Source: Rhodopseudomonas palustris
GTDB taxonomy: Bacteria > Pseudomonadota > Alphaproteobacteria > Rhizobiales > Xanthobacteraceae
Assembly: GCF_007005445.1 (NCBI RefSeq)
Contig: NZ_CP041387.1
Coordinates: 2,108,001 to 2,172,000, forward strand
Direction of reading: 5' to 3'
Length of the DNA: 64,000 nt
This document shows, in pieces, positions 45,652 through 58,356 of this stretch (position 1 is its first letter; each line of letters opens with the position of its first letter). A program made the translations under genes and the position numbers. The notes under the pieces are model-generated. The model ran no database searches. It was given only the letters and a program-made list of their open reading frames with translations, and was not told the DNA's origin.

Positions 45652-46362
45652 ATGCTGACGCGCAAGCAGTTTGAGCTGTTGAAATTCATCAACGAGCGGC
45701 TGAAGGAAGCCGGGGTTCCGCCATCTTTCGACGAGATGAAGGACGCGCTCGATCTGCGCTCGAAGTCGGGCATCCACCGGCTGATCACGGCGCTGGAGGA
45801 ACGCGGCTTCATCCGGCGGCTTCCAAACCGTGCCCGCGCCATCGAAGTAATCAAGCTGCCCGATACCAGCGGCATGCCCGGCAACGCCCGCCGCGGATTC
45901 ACCCCGAGCGTGATCGAAGGCAATCTCGGCAAGGTCCGCCCCCCGAGTCCGGTGCCGAGCGAGGATGACGGCGATCGCGGCAGCGTCGCGGTCCCGGTGA
46001 TGGGCCGGATCGCGGCCGGTACCCCGATCGAGGCGCTGCAGACCCGCAGCCACACCGTCAGCGTGCCGGCCGACATGCTCGGCAGCGGCGAGCATTACGC
46101 GCTGGAAGTGCGCGGTGACTCGATGGTCGAGGCCGGTATCCTCGACGGCGACATGGCGCTGATCCAGAAGAACGACGTCGCCAACACCGGCGACATCGTG
46201 GTGGCGCTGATCGACGAGGAGGAAGCCACGCTGAAGCGCTTCCGCCGCCGCGGCGCGTCGATCGCGCTGGAACCGGCCAACGCCGCCTATGAGGTCCGGA
46301 TTTTGCCGCCCAATCGCGTCCGCATCCAGGGCAAGCTGATCGGACTGTACCGCAAGTACTGA
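45652..46362 (+). CDS. lexA: LexA repressor
   Basis: A 236-residue SOS repressor with self-cleaving S24 domain. Winged helix at 1-65 ([34 protein letters not shown]), a 25-residue linker longer than in E. coli (typical of alphaproteobacteria), the cleavage site A122-G123 in [10 protein letters not shown], catalytic S157 in RGDSMVEAG and K195 in EATLKRF. The SOS box lies upstream. Convergent with comEC. Confidence 0.97.
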   Translation: MLTRKQFELLKFINERLKEAGVPPSFDEMKDALDLRSKSGIHRLITALEERGFIRRLPNRARAIEVIKLPDTSGMPGNARRGFTPSVIEGNLGKVRPPSPVPSEDDGDRGSVAVPVMGRIAAGTPIEALQTRSHTVSVPADMLGSGEHYALEVRGDSMVEAGILDGDMALIQKNDVANTGDIVVALIDEEEATLKRFRRRGASIALEPANAAYEVRILPPNRVRIQGKLIGLYRKY

Positions 46363-46430
46363 GGCGACCGCTTCGAACTCCGAGCGCGCCTGCCCCGCCT
46401 TGAAGGAGATGCCCGTCTCGGGCGGCAGCT

Positions 46431-48695
46431 TCAGTCGTCGCCCGCCTGATCCTGCGGCGCCGGGGTCGCATCGACCGCTGGCCGACGCGCGGGAGATCCG
46501 GTCGAGACCGCGGCATCCGGCGTCTGTGCCGCAGCAGCCCAGGGACGACTGCTACCGCTCGGCCGCGCCGGTGCGGTGACGAACTGCATCGGATCGGCGG
46601 CGCTGCGCCGCAGCGCCATCGCCCCATTGGATTGCAGTTCGTCGCGACCGATCGTGCGCGCCGCGCAGCCCGGCGGCGGCTGTCCTGCGGTCACGATCAA
46701 CACCGCACGGGCGCAGTCGTCCGCGAGCCCGTCGGGGCGCAGCGACAGCGCCACCAGCCGGCCATCGGCCAGCGCTGTGACGCAGCCGTCGGAATCGCAC
46801 GACACGCCGGCGCGCAGCGACGCCGCGTCCGGGGGCCGGGCGTCGGCATCGGCGGCGAGCCATTCCTTCAGCCGGAACGCGTCCGCTCCGCTCTGCATCA
46901 GATGCAGCCGACCGTCGGCACCACGCACCGCCACCTGCTTGCCATCGCCCGCGATCAGCACCTCCGGCTGCGGCGTCAGCGCCGCCCAGCCGATCGCTGC
47001 AATCAGCCCGAGCAACCCGCCCCAGCGCAGCGGCGTGCGCAGCAATCCGATCAGCACCAGGCCGAGCGACGCCACGAGCAGAGGCCCGGCGCCGAATGCG
47101 GTGACCCGGCCGACCGCACCGGGCAACGCCGCGACCCACTGGGCCACCACGATCATCCAGTCGATGCCGATCTCCATGATCCGCCAGAACGGCGCATCGA
47201 GGCCGAACGGCATCGCGGCGAGGCCGAGCATTCCGGCCGGCATCACGATCGCGGAGACCACCGGCATCGCCACCAGATTGCTGAGCACGCCATAGGGCGT
47301 GATGCGGTGGAAGTGATAGGCGCCGTAGGGCATCGTCGCCAGTCCGGCGACCAGCGAGGCGAGCAGCAGCAGCGCGATTTCCCGGCCGCCCCACAGCGCC
47401 GCACGCGCCGTCGCCGAACTGTCCGCCTTCGCGAACAACGCCGGCATGCCGACCTGCACCAGTGCGACCAGGCCGAGCGTGGCGGCGAACGACATCTGGA
47501 AGCTGGGATGTAGCAGGGCTTCCGGCGCGATCAGCAGCACGATCAACGCGGCCAGCGCCAGGGTCCGAAAGGTGATGGCACGGCGGTCGACCATCACGGC
47601 GATCAGGACCACCGCGGTCATCAGAAACGACCGCTGGGTCGCGACCTCCGCGCCCGACAGCGCCAGATAGAACGCTGCGGCGGCAAGCGCTGCAGCCGCA
47701 GCCGCCTTCTTGATCGGAAACGTCACCGTCAGCCGCGGCACCATCGCCAGCAGCGCGCGCAACGCGAAGAACACCACGCCGGCCACCACCGCCATGTGAT
47801 AACCGGAGATCGACAGCACATGGCCGAGTCCGGAGACGAACATCGCATCGTTCACCGGGGTCGAGATCGCGTCGCGCTTGCCGGTGAGCAGCGCCGTGGC
47901 GATCGCGCGGACGTCTCCTCCCAGCGAGGCGCGGATCCGTGCGTCGATCGCGTCGCGCAGCCCCTGCATCACCGCGGCGTAGCGAAGCCGCCAGCCGGCG
48001 TCCTGCGGCGGCTCGGCGGTGGCGATCGCGCCGAGCACGAAGCCGGAGGCGGCGATGCCCTGGAAATACAGATCGCGCGCGAAGTCGTAGCTGCCCGGCC
48101 GAAGCGGCTGGAGCGGCGGCTGCAGCCGCGCCTTCAGCGTCACGAAACTGCCGACCGCCGGCGCCGTGCCCTTCCGTACCGACAGCCGCACCCGTTCGAG
48201 CGCCGGCGCCCGCGCCGCCTGCATCTGCGTGACGCGCAGGACGAAGCGGTCGGAGCGTTCGCGTTCCTCACGGACCTCGACGAAGCCCCTTAGCTCGGCG
48301 GCGACCACCGGCGCCACCAGCACCGGATGCGCAATTCGTTCGCCCTTCAGCGCCGCGGTGGCGAAGCCCGCCGTCAGCGCCGCGATCAGCAGCACCGGCG
48401 CGAACGCCCGGCTTCGCCGCAGCAGCACGGCGGCGACGCCGAGCACGACCGCGGTCGCGGCGGCCACCCAGGCGACCGGCTCATGATCGGCGGCAAAGTA
48501 CAGCGCGATGCCGGTGCCGAACGCCACCGGCGTCCATGGCAGCAGCCGGCCCGGCCCCGCTTCGGCCCGCGCCCAATCCCGGAGACGGTCGAGGAACGCC
48601 GGCCACCACGACAGGCGGGACGGCAGCAACGCACCGGCGCCGGCTGGCGCCCCGGTCGGCCATGTCCGTGCTGTGGTCCGATCGCGCCGCTCCAC
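46431..48695 (-). CDS. comEC: ComEC/Rec2-family DNA uptake channel protein
   Basis: A polytopic inner-membrane protein of about 754 residues. N-terminal DUF4131-like region (LLPWTPVAFGTGIALYFAADHEP...VSFVTLKARLQP), the competence domain with GKRDAISTPVNDAMFVSGLGHVLSISGYHMAVV, then many helices (about 10 in all). The C-terminal 200 residues lack the HxHxDH motif of the metallo-beta-lactamase domain found in Bacillus ComEC. Start uncertain: GTG 48695 has GGGGGCGAG upstream; a TTG at 48770 is an alternative. Downstream of glnS by under 100 bases. Family certain; whether it functions in natural transformation is not. Confidence 0.88.
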   Translation of the reverse strand: MERRDRTTARTWPTGAPAGAGALLPSRLSWWPAFLDRLRDWARAEAGPGRLLPWTPVAFGTGIALYFAADHEPVAWVAAATAVVLGVAAVLLRRSRAFAPVLLIAALTAGFATAALKGERIAHPVLVAPVVAAELRGFVEVREERERSDRFVLRVTQMQAARAPALERVRLSVRKGTAPAVGSFVTLKARLQPPLQPLRPGSYDFARDLYFQGIAASGFVLGAIATAEPPQDAGWRLRYAAVMQGLRDAIDARIRASLGGDVRAIATALLTGKRDAISTPVNDAMFVSGLGHVLSISGYHMAVVAGVVFFALRALLAMVPRLTVTFPIKKAAAAAALAAAAFYLALSGAEVATQRSFLMTAVVLIAVMVDRRAITFRTLALAALIVLLIAPEALLHPSFQMSFAATLGLVALVQVGMPALFAKADSSATARAALWGGREIALLLLASLVAGLATMPYGAYHFHRITPYGVLSNLVAMPVVSAIVMPAGMLGLAAMPFGLDAPFWRIMEIGIDWMIVVAQWVAALPGAVGRVTAFGAGPLLVASLGLVLIGLLRTPLRWGGLLGLIAAIGWAALTPQPEVLIAGDGKQVAVRGADGRLHLMQSGADAFRLKEWLAADADARPPDAASLRAGVSCDSDGCVTALADGRLVALSLRPDGLADDCARAVLIVTAGQPPPGCAARTIGRDELQSNGAMALRRSAADPMQFVTAPARPSGSSRPWAAAAQTPDAAVSTGSPARRPAVDATPAPQDQAGDD

Positions 48696-48787
48696 GGCAC
48701 TCGCCCCCGTCCGCCGCGAGGGGAACAGTGGAGCAGAATGCCTTCGCCGGCAATTGCCGGCGGAGCGCAATCAGGATTGGAGCTAGC

Positions 48788-50470
<1,683 letters not shown>

Positions 50471-50631
50471 TCGTCAAACGTCCTGCTGGTCGGAACCGAA
50501 AGGGGTATTTGCCAAATCCGCCGCCCCGCGCCAACCCCTTCGGCCTGCGCGGACCACTTTAGTTATGCGCCGATCCTGCTATACACCCTGCGTGCCGCTC
50601 CGGCGCGTTCCCTTCCCTGCATTTGGTTCGA

Positions 50632-52053
50632 ATGACCCGTCCCGTCGTCACCCGCTTCGCGCCCTCGCCCACTGGTTTCCTGCACATCGGCGGAGGCCGC
50701 ACCGCGCTGTTCAATTGGCTGTACGCACGCAAGCACGGCGGCACCATGCTGCTGCGAATCGAGGACACCGACCGCCAGCGCTCGACCCAGGAGGCGATCG
50801 ACGCCATCCTCGACGGCCTGAAATGGCTCGGGATCGATTGGGACGGCGACACCGTCTACCAGTTCGCCCGCGCGGCCCGGCACCGCGAGGTCGCCGAGCA
50901 GCTTCTGGCGGCCGGCAAGGCTTACCGCTGCTACGCCACCGCCGAGGAGCTGGCGGCGATGCGCGACAAGGCCCGCGCCGAGGGCCGCGCCAAGCTGTAT
51001 GACGGCACCTGGCGCGACCGAGATCCGTCCGAAGCGCCGGAGGGTGTCAAGCCGACCATCCGGCTGAAGGCGCCGCTCACCGGCGAGACCGTGATCGAGG
51101 ATCAGGTCCAGGGCCGTGTCGCCTGGCAGAACGAGAATCTCGACGATCTGGTGCTGCTGCGTGGGGACGGCACCCCGACCTACATGCTGGCGGTCGTGGT
51201 CGACGATCACGACATGGGGGTCACCCACGTCATCCGCGGCGACGACCATCTGATCAACGCGGCGCGGCAGAAGCAGATCTACGATGCGATGGCGTGGGAG
51301 CTGCCGGTGATGGCGCACATCCCGCTGATCCACGGTCCCGACGGCTCGAAGCTGTCGAAGCGCCATGGCGCGCTCGGCGTCGACGCCTATCGGGCGATGG
51401 GATACCTGCCCGCCGCGCTGCGCAACTATCTGGTGCGTCTCGGCTGGAGCCACGGCGATCAGGAAATCTTCACCACGCAGGAAATGATCGAGGCATTCGA
51501 CCTGCCGGCGATCGGCCGCTCGGCGGCGCGGTTCGATTTCGCCAAGCTCGAAAGCCTCAACGGTCACTACATCCGCCAGAGCGACGATCACTGTCTCGTG
51601 ACCCAGCTCGAAGACCTGCTGAAATACATCCCGCAGGGGCCGGCGATCGCCGCCAAGTTCGACGACAGCATCCGCGCCAAGCTGACCCAGGCGATGCCGG
51701 GGCTGAAGGAGCGTGCCAAGACGCTGCTCGAGCTGCTCGACAATGCCGGCTTCATTTTCGCCGACCGGCCGCTGTCGCTCGATCCGAAGGCCCAGGCAGT
51801 GCTGACGCCGGAAACCCGGCAGTTGATCGGCCGGATGCGCGCTGCGCTCGACGAGGTCACGCCGTGGACCGCGGCCACCACCGAGGCGGCGATGCGCAGC
51901 TTCGCCGAGCAGGCCGGGCTGAAGCTCGGGGCGGTGGCGCAACCGCTCCGGGTGGCGCTCACGGGACGGACCACATCGCCGGGAATCTTCGACGTTCTGG
52001 CGGTGTTGGGACGCGACGAATGCCTGTCGCGGCTGGCCGATCAGGCCGGGTAA
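50632..52053 (+). CDS. gltX: Glutamyl-tRNA synthetase
   Basis: A 473-residue class I synthetase. Motifs: [20 protein letters not shown] (HIGG at 18-21), [26 protein letters not shown] and the KLSKRHG signature (KMSKS-equivalent), with a helical anticodon-binding C-terminus. Start ATG 50632; an in-frame TTG at 50623 is the alternative. Divergent from glnS across about 160 bases. Confidence 0.96.
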   Translation: MTRPVVTRFAPSPTGFLHIGGGRTALFNWLYARKHGGTMLLRIEDTDRQRSTQEAIDAILDGLKWLGIDWDGDTVYQFARAARHREVAEQLLAAGKAYRCYATAEELAAMRDKARAEGRAKLYDGTWRDRDPSEAPEGVKPTIRLKAPLTGETVIEDQVQGRVAWQNENLDDLVLLRGDGTPTYMLAVVVDDHDMGVTHVIRGDDHLINAARQKQIYDAMAWELPVMAHIPLIHGPDGSKLSKRHGALGVDAYRAMGYLPAALRNYLVRLGWSHGDQEIFTTQEMIEAFDLPAIGRSAARFDFAKLESLNGHYIRQSDDHCLVTQLEDLLKYIPQGPAIAAKFDDSIRAKLTQAMPGLKERAKTLLELLDNAGFIFADRPLSLDPKAQAVLTPETRQLIGRMRAALDEVTPWTAATTEAAMRSFAEQAGLKLGAVAQPLRVALTGRTTSPGIFDVLAVLGRDECLSRLADQAG

Positions 52054-52203
52054 AAGCCCGGGGAAACGGCTCGCGTCCGGCCGCCTTGCGGTGCACACTG
52101 CAATGAGCTACGCATTCCCGCCAGCGCTTCAAGACAACCAGTCTCGCTCGCAAGAGCGCTGCGCATACGGCTGGTTTCGCCAACGAACATCGGGGACCAC
52201 ACG

Positions 52204-53508
<1,305 letters not shown>

Positions 53509-53533
53509 CGCTTCTTCACCTGCTAACAGTTCG

Positions 53534-53565
53534 AAGGACCGGCCTTGTGCCGGTCCTTTTGTTTT
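53534..53565 (+). terminator. Rho-independent terminator after gltA
   Basis: AAGGACCGG (53534-53542) pairs perfectly with CCGGTCCTT (53550-53558), a 7-base loop separates them, and TTGTTTT follows. It sits 26 bases beyond the gltA stop. Confidence 0.85.
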
Positions 53566-53645
53566 GAGGACTTGATCACCGGAGCAGTGCTGCTCTTGAC
53601 AGACACAGGGCCGCGTTTCGGAGCGATCACGACAGATACGGCGTC

Positions 53646-53700
53646 ATGGTGAGGAAGCGCGAAGCACCGTCTCGAGCCACGCTCCTCGGGACGCAGGACG
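53646..53700. repeat. Probable decayed intergenic repeat
   Basis: CATGGTGAGGAAGCGCGAAGCACCGTCTCGAGCC resembles another short repeat type I associate with this bacterial group. Its inverse partner is not complete. It lies between convergent gltA and lpxB. Confidence 0.35.
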
Positions 53701-53769
53701 AGAACTCCGCCTCCCTGGGACTGGCTAAATCCCGCTTCAATCCATCGATCAGGCGTGCTGACCAGTTGG

Positions 53770-54963
53770 TCAGCCGATCGAGCGGCGCCTCTGCATCACG
53801 TCCGCTACGATGTCAGCCGCACGTCCGCTCGGGGTCTGGTCGCCGGTCGACAGGATGGCGTCGATCCTGGCGAAGCCGGCGAGCTGGCGGCGCCGCGCCG
53901 GGGTGTCGCCGAGCAGATCGCGCACCGCCGGCGCGAGCCTGTCCGCGACGCAATCCTCCTGAATGAACTCCGGCACCACGTCGTCGCCGATCACCAGATT
54001 GGCGAGGATCACCGTGCCCGGACGCACCACCCGCCGTGCGATCCAAATCTCCAGACTGCCGGCCCGATAGGCGGTCACCATCGGCACGCCGGCGATCGCC
54101 AGCTCCAGCGTGACGGTGCCGGACTTCGCCAGCGCAGCATGCGCGATCCGGAACGCGGCGCGCTTCTCCTGTTCGCCGACCACGATGCGCGGCTGCACCT
54201 CCCATGAGGCGACCGCGGCGCGGACAAGGGCCTCGAGATGCGGCGTGGTCGGCAGCACCGCCTCGAACGCGACGCCATCGCGCCTCAGCTTGGCCAGCGT
54301 GTCGCCGAACGCGGCGGCGTGATGGCGGACTTCGCTGCGCCGACTGCCCGGCAGCACCAGCAGCACGGGCGGCTGGGCATCGCGGCGCGCCTGCTCCGTC
54401 TGGCTCGGCCGCAGCGAGTCGAACTGCTCGGTGAGCGGATGACCGACATAGCTGCATGGCGGGCCCTGCAGCCGGCGATACTCGGCCGGCTCGAACGGCA
54501 GCAGCGCCATCACGTGATCGACATAGCCGAGCATCGCCCGCGCCCGCCCCGGCCGCCACGCCCACACCGTCGGCGACACGTAGTCGACGATCGGAATCGC
54601 CGGATCGCGGAGCCGGACCCGCCGCGCCACGCGGTGGGTGAAGTCGGGGCTGTCGATGATCACCAGGATGTCGGGTTTGGCGGCGAGCACTGCGTCCGCG
54701 GCGCGGCGGATCAGCTTCAGGATCAGCGGCAGCCGCTGCACCACGGCCGCGAAGCCGATGATCGACAATTCCTCGATCGGAAACAGCGACACCAGCCCCT
54801 CGCCGGCCATGGTGTGTCCACCGATCCCGGCGAACCGGACCCGCGCCCCGAACCGGGCGCGGAGCTCGCGCATCAGCGCGCCGCCGAGCCGATCGCCGGA
54901 CTCCTCGGTCGCGATCAGATACACGGTCCGAACGCGATCCTCCTGCGATCCGGCGGTCGTCAT
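53770..54963 (-). CDS. lpxB: Lipid-A-disaccharide synthase
   Basis: A 397-residue glycosyltransferase (GT19) that joins UDP-diacylglucosamine and lipid X. Motifs: IATEESGDRLGGALM, FAGIGGHTMAGEGL, LSIIGFAAV, SPTVWAWRPGRARAM, VGHPLTEQF and LPGSRRSEV. Start ATG 54963 overlaps the lpxI stop by four bases (ATGA). It is the last gene of the envelope operon; gltA is convergent. Confidence 0.96.
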   Translation of the reverse strand: MTTAGSQEDRVRTVYLIATEESGDRLGGALMRELRARFGARVRFAGIGGHTMAGEGLVSLFPIEELSIIGFAAVVQRLPLILKLIRRAADAVLAAKPDILVIIDSPDFTHRVARRVRLRDPAIPIVDYVSPTVWAWRPGRARAMLGYVDHVMALLPFEPAEYRRLQGPPCSYVGHPLTEQFDSLRPSQTEQARRDAQPPVLLVLPGSRRSEVRHHAAAFGDTLAKLRRDGVAFEAVLPTTPHLEALVRAAVASWEVQPRIVVGEQEKRAAFRIAHAALAKSGTVTLELAIAGVPMVTAYRAGSLEIWIARRVVRPGTVILANLVIGDDVVPEFIQEDCVADRLAPAVRDLLGDTPARRRQLAGFARIDAILSTGDQTPSGRAADIVADVMQRRRSIG

Positions 54964-55817
54964 TCGCGCGTTCCGATCACGAACAGCCCGGCCCTGTCGG
55001 CGGCCGCGATCATCGTTTGCGGCTCGGCGACGACGGTATGCCCGGCGACCACGGCGACGCCGCCGAGGCGCGCCGCGACCAGCCCTTCGATGGTCGTCGG
55101 TCCGACCGCAGGCAGATCGAAGCGCAGATCCTGGCCGGCCTTCGGCGCCTTCACCAGCACGCCATGACCGGGCTTGGCGCGAATCCGCCGGCTGTCACGG
55201 AGCTGCGCCACGCGTCGCAGCAGCTCGTCGGTGCCGCCGGTATCCTCGACCGCGACGACGTGACCGTCGATCACCACGCAGCCCTGGCCGATATCGAACG
55301 GGCTCAGCGCCGCCAGCACTGCGCGCCCCTTGGCAATGTCGGCCTCCACGCGCGCATCCGGTGCAGCGCGGGTCAGGCAGCCCTGCGGGATCAACAGATC
55401 GCTGGCGACGTCCTTCAGGCCGAGCAGCCGGAAGCCGTGGCGCTCGAACAATCGGCCGACCCCGGTCAGGAGATGGTCGTCACCGCCGCGATAGGCCGCC
55501 AGCACTGCCGGCAGAGCTTTGATCGCGCCCCAGTCGAGCCGCATCTCCGACAGCGCCGGCCGCACCAAGGAGCCGATGAACACCAGGTCGCGGCATCCCT
55601 CGGCGCGCAACAGCCGCAACAGCCTGCCCAGCGCGCCCATCGGCAGCCAATGGTGTCGATACGCAGCCACACGCTCGGAGTCGCAGCTTCCCTTCAGCGC
55701 GAACAGGACCGGCGTCAGACCGCGCGCGGCGAGCGTATCGGCGACCGCAAACGGCAGCGCGCCGCCGCCGGCGATGATGCCGACCTTGGCGCCGAGCGGT
55801 GGGAGAGAATCGGTCAT
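54960..55817 (-). CDS. lpxI: UDP-2,3-diacylglucosamine pyrophosphatase LpxI
   Basis: A 285-residue protein of the LpxI (DUF1009) family, which hydrolyses UDP-2,3-diacylglucosamine to lipid X, the step done by LpxH in enteric bacteria. Marks: VGIIAGGGALPFAVADTLAARG, LVFIGSLVRP, FDIGQGCVVIDGHVVAVEDTGGTDELL and KAPKAGQDLRFDLPAVGPTTIE. It lies between lpxA and lpxB, exactly where the pathway needs it, and translation is coupled to lpxB. Confidence 0.95.
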   Translation of the reverse strand: MTDSLPPLGAKVGIIAGGGALPFAVADTLAARGLTPVLFALKGSCDSERVAAYRHHWLPMGALGRLLRLLRAEGCRDLVFIGSLVRPALSEMRLDWGAIKALPAVLAAYRGGDDHLLTGVGRLFERHGFRLLGLKDVASDLLIPQGCLTRAAPDARVEADIAKGRAVLAALSPFDIGQGCVVIDGHVVAVEDTGGTDELLRRVAQLRDSRRIRAKPGHGVLVKAPKAGQDLRFDLPAVGPTTIEGLVAARLGGVAVVAGHTVVAEPQTMIAAADRAGLFVIGTRE

Positions 55818-55835
55818 GGCCGGAGCACCGGCCGG

Positions 55836-56678
55836 TCAGGCGTCGTCGTCGTCGTTGACGCCCGCGCCGCCTTCGCGCGCCATGCACAGCGCGACGCGCT
55901 GGCCGCGTCCGCCTCGGGCCTTGATGTCGTCGATGAAGCCGATGATCTCGGCGATTGCCGGATCCTCCCCGGTGCGCGATCGCACCCGCTCCAGTCGCTC
56001 GGCGAGCGGGCCGGCGCTGTGGAACAGGTCGTCGTAGAACGCGCGCACAATTCTCAGCCGCTCCTTGGTGAATTTGCGCCGGCGCATGCCGACGATATTC
56101 AACCCGGACAGCTTCGCATAGATGCCGTTGGCGAGCGCGTAGGGAATGACATGGGTGCGCAGCCCGGTCATGCCGCCGATCATCACCTGGTGCCCGACCC
56201 GGGTGAACTGCTGCAGCACCGTCATGCCGCCGATGAAGGTGAAGTCGCCGATCTCGCAATGACCGCCGAGGGTGGCGGCGTTGGCGAAGATCACGTCGTT
56301 GCCGACGATGCAGTCGTGGCCGACATGGCTGGCCGCCATGAAGAACCCGCGGTCGCCGACCCGGGTGACGCCGCCGCCCCCGACCGTGCCGGTGTTCATC
56401 GTCACGTTTTCACGGATGGTGCAGGCGTTGCCGACGACCAGCGTGGTCGGCTCGCCCTTGTAGCCGGTCGACTGCGGCGCGCCGCCGAGTGAAGCAAACG
56501 GATGGATGGTGCAGCCTTCACCGATCGTGGTGTGGCCGGTGACGTTGACGTGGCCGATCAGACGGGTCCCGGCGCCGATGCTGACATGGGGGCCGATCGT
56601 GCAATACGGGCCGATCTCCACACCGTCGCCGAGTACCGCTCCGTCTTCGATCCGCGCAGTCGAGTCGATTGTGCTCAT
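55836..56678 (-). CDS. lpxA: UDP-N-acetylglucosamine acyltransferase
   Basis: A 280-residue left-handed beta-helix acyltransferase, first step of lipid A synthesis. Hexapeptide repeats span about 10-190 (IGPYCTIGPHVSIGAGTRL, HTTIGEGCTIHPFASLGG, NVTMNTGTV), with the catalytic His in MAASHVGHDCIVGN, then a helical C-terminus. It is about 20 residues longer than E. coli LpxA at the C-terminus. Eight bases from fabZ; operonic. Confidence 0.95.
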   Translation of the reverse strand: MSTIDSTARIEDGAVLGDGVEIGPYCTIGPHVSIGAGTRLIGHVNVTGHTTIGEGCTIHPFASLGGAPQSTGYKGEPTTLVVGNACTIRENVTMNTGTVGGGGVTRVGDRGFFMAASHVGHDCIVGNDVIFANAATLGGHCEIGDFTFIGGMTVLQQFTRVGHQVMIGGMTGLRTHVIPYALANGIYAKLSGLNIVGMRRRKFTKERLRIVRAFYDDLFHSAGPLAERLERVRSRTGEDPAIAEIIGFIDDIKARGGRGQRVALCMAREGGAGVNDDDDA

Positions 56679-56686
56679 TCAGCCCG

Positions 56687-57142
56687 TCAATCTGCCAGCA
56701 TCGCGCCGACATCGGCTTCGGCGACGATCTGGCCGTCGACCTTGGCCTCGCCGTGAAACCACCACATCGTTTTCCGTCTGCCGGTGCGCGTCAGGTGATA
56801 CTCAACGGTATCGCCCGGCATCACCGGCTTGCGGAACTTGCACTTGTCGATCGTCAGGAAATACACCGCGCGCGGCTTCTCGGTGCCGGTCACCGACAGG
56901 ATGCCGATCACCCCGGCGGTCTGCGCCATGCCCTCGATCATCAGCACGCCGGGATACACCGGACGCTCCGGGAAGTGCCCCTGAAACGCCGGCTCGTTCA
57001 CGGTGACGTTCTTGATGCCGATGCCGCTGTAATCCTCGCGGATGTTGATCACGCGATCGATCAGCAGAAACGGAAAACGGTGCGGCAGGGTTTTGAGGAT
57101 GGTGTTGATATCAACGTGCTCAAATCGAATCGGTGATTCCAT
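56687..57142 (-). CDS. fabZ: 3-hydroxyacyl-[acyl-carrier-protein] dehydratase FabZ
   Basis: A 151-residue hotdog-fold dehydratase of fatty acid synthesis. Motifs: [33 protein letters not shown] (catalytic His and Glu). Start ATG 57142 overlaps the lpxD stop by one base (TGATG); a GTG one codon upstream is possible. Located between lpxD and lpxA, where hydroxyacyl-ACP is shared between fatty acid and lipid A synthesis. Confidence 0.96.
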   Translation of the reverse strand: MESPIRFEHVDINTILKTLPHRFPFLLIDRVINIREDYSGIGIKNVTVNEPAFQGHFPERPVYPGVLMIEGMAQTAGVIGILSVTGTEKPRAVYFLTIDKCKFRKPVMPGDTVEYHLTRTGRRKTMWWFHGEAKVDGQIVAEADVGAMLAD

Positions 57143-58224
57143 CACCCCCGTCCTTCATCCCTGTCGTCGTCGGGTTTCGCCGCCGTCTCGGGCCCGCTGG
57201 CCTCAGCGAGCCGCCGTACTGCCAGCATCTCCCGGAACCATGTCCTGGTCGGCCTGGCGAACATGCCGCCCCAGCGCTCACCTGCGGGAATGCTGTCCTT
57301 TACTCCGGACATCGCCGCCACCTGGGCGCCGTCGCCGATCATCACGTGATTGTTGATGCCGACCATCGCTCCCAGCGCGACGTTGTCGCCCAGCGTCAGG
57401 CTGCCGGCAAGGCCGCATTTCGCGGCGATCACGCAATGTCGACCAATTGTTACGTTGTGGCCGATCTGAACCTGATTGTCGATCTTGGTGCCCTCGCCGA
57501 TCACAGTGTCGCGCAGCGATCCGCGGTCGATCGTGGTTCCGGCCCCGAGCTCGACGTCGTTCTGGATGATCACCCGGCCGGTCTGCGGCACCTTGGTGTG
57601 GCGGCCCGCGAAAATGAACCCGAAGCCGTCCTGGCCGATGTGGCAGCCGGGATGCATCAGAACGTTGTTGCCGATCAGCGCGTGCTGCAGATGACTGCCG
57701 GCGCCGATGTCGCAATCCCGGCCGATCTTCACCCCGGCGGCAATCACCGCCCCCGCCCCGATCACCGTGCCGGCGCCGATCTCGACGTCGGGACCGATCA
57801 CCGCCAGCGGCTCGACCGTGACCTCGTCCTCGAGCTTGGCGGTATCGTCGATCACCGCGGTGGGCGCGATGCCCTGTCCGGAGAGGCCGGTGCTTGGCCG
57901 CAGCGCGTCGACATAGAGCTGGCGGGCGACTTCGACAAAGGCATGGAAAGGCCGTCGCGCTCGCAGCACTGCAACGTGCGGCGGCACCCTGCCCTCGAAC
58001 CGCTCGCTGACCAGACAGGCCCCCGCGCGGGTCGCGACGAGGTCGTCAGCGTAGCGGAGATTTTCAAAGAAGGTCAAATGCATCGGCCCGGCCTCGTCGA
58101 GCGAGGCAAGTCCGGTGATGCGATGCTCCGCCTGCGAAGCATCGACCAGCGTCGCCTTCGTCAGGCTGGCGATCTCGGCCAGCGTGGACGAAGGACGCGG
58201 TGGGAAAAACGAGGTTGATGCCAT
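57142..58224 (-). CDS. lpxD: UDP-3-O-acylglucosamine N-acyltransferase
   Basis: A 360-residue beta-helix acyltransferase adding the N-linked acyl chain in lipid A synthesis. N-terminal uridine-binding domain (about 1-100, [13 protein letters not shown]), then hexapeptide repeats ([46 protein letters not shown]) with the catalytic His in that block, and [20 protein letters not shown]. Operonic, translationally coupled to fabZ. Confidence 0.96.
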   Translation of the reverse strand: MASTSFFPPRPSSTLAEIASLTKATLVDASQAEHRITGLASLDEAGPMHLTFFENLRYADDLVATRAGACLVSERFEGRVPPHVAVLRARRPFHAFVEVARQLYVDALRPSTGLSGQGIAPTAVIDDTAKLEDEVTVEPLAVIGPDVEIGAGTVIGAGAVIAAGVKIGRDCDIGAGSHLQHALIGNNVLMHPGCHIGQDGFGFIFAGRHTKVPQTGRVIIQNDVELGAGTTIDRGSLRDTVIGEGTKIDNQVQIGHNVTIGRHCVIAAKCGLAGSLTLGDNVALGAMVGINNHVMIGDGAQVAAMSGVKDSIPAGERWGGMFARPTRTWFREMLAVRRLAEASGPETAAKPDDDRDEGRG

Positions 58225-58261
58225 TCCTTCGGTCGCGGTCCGGCCTGCAGGACTTAGAGCT

Positions 58262-58292
58262 GATCCGGCTCTGACAGAGTCAGAGCCGGATC
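58262..58292 (-). terminator. Perfect hairpin between bamA and lpxD
   Basis: GATCCGGCTCTGA (58262-58274) pairs with TCAGAGCCGGATC (58280-58292), a 13-bp stem around a five-base loop, 65 bases after the bamA stop. No U-tract follows on the minus strand, so it may be a partial terminator or mRNA-protecting structure inside the operon. Confidence 0.5.
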
Positions 58293-58356
58293 TCCTGTTG
58301 TTGGGGTTGGGGCGATTCTCTTACGCGAGCCGGTTCCGGCGTCGCTCGAAACCGCC

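Noticed and set aside
53590..53625. Strong promoter (TTGACA) after gltA
   Set aside because: A TTGACA hexamer occurs but no fitting -10 box follows and no plus-strand gene lies downstream.
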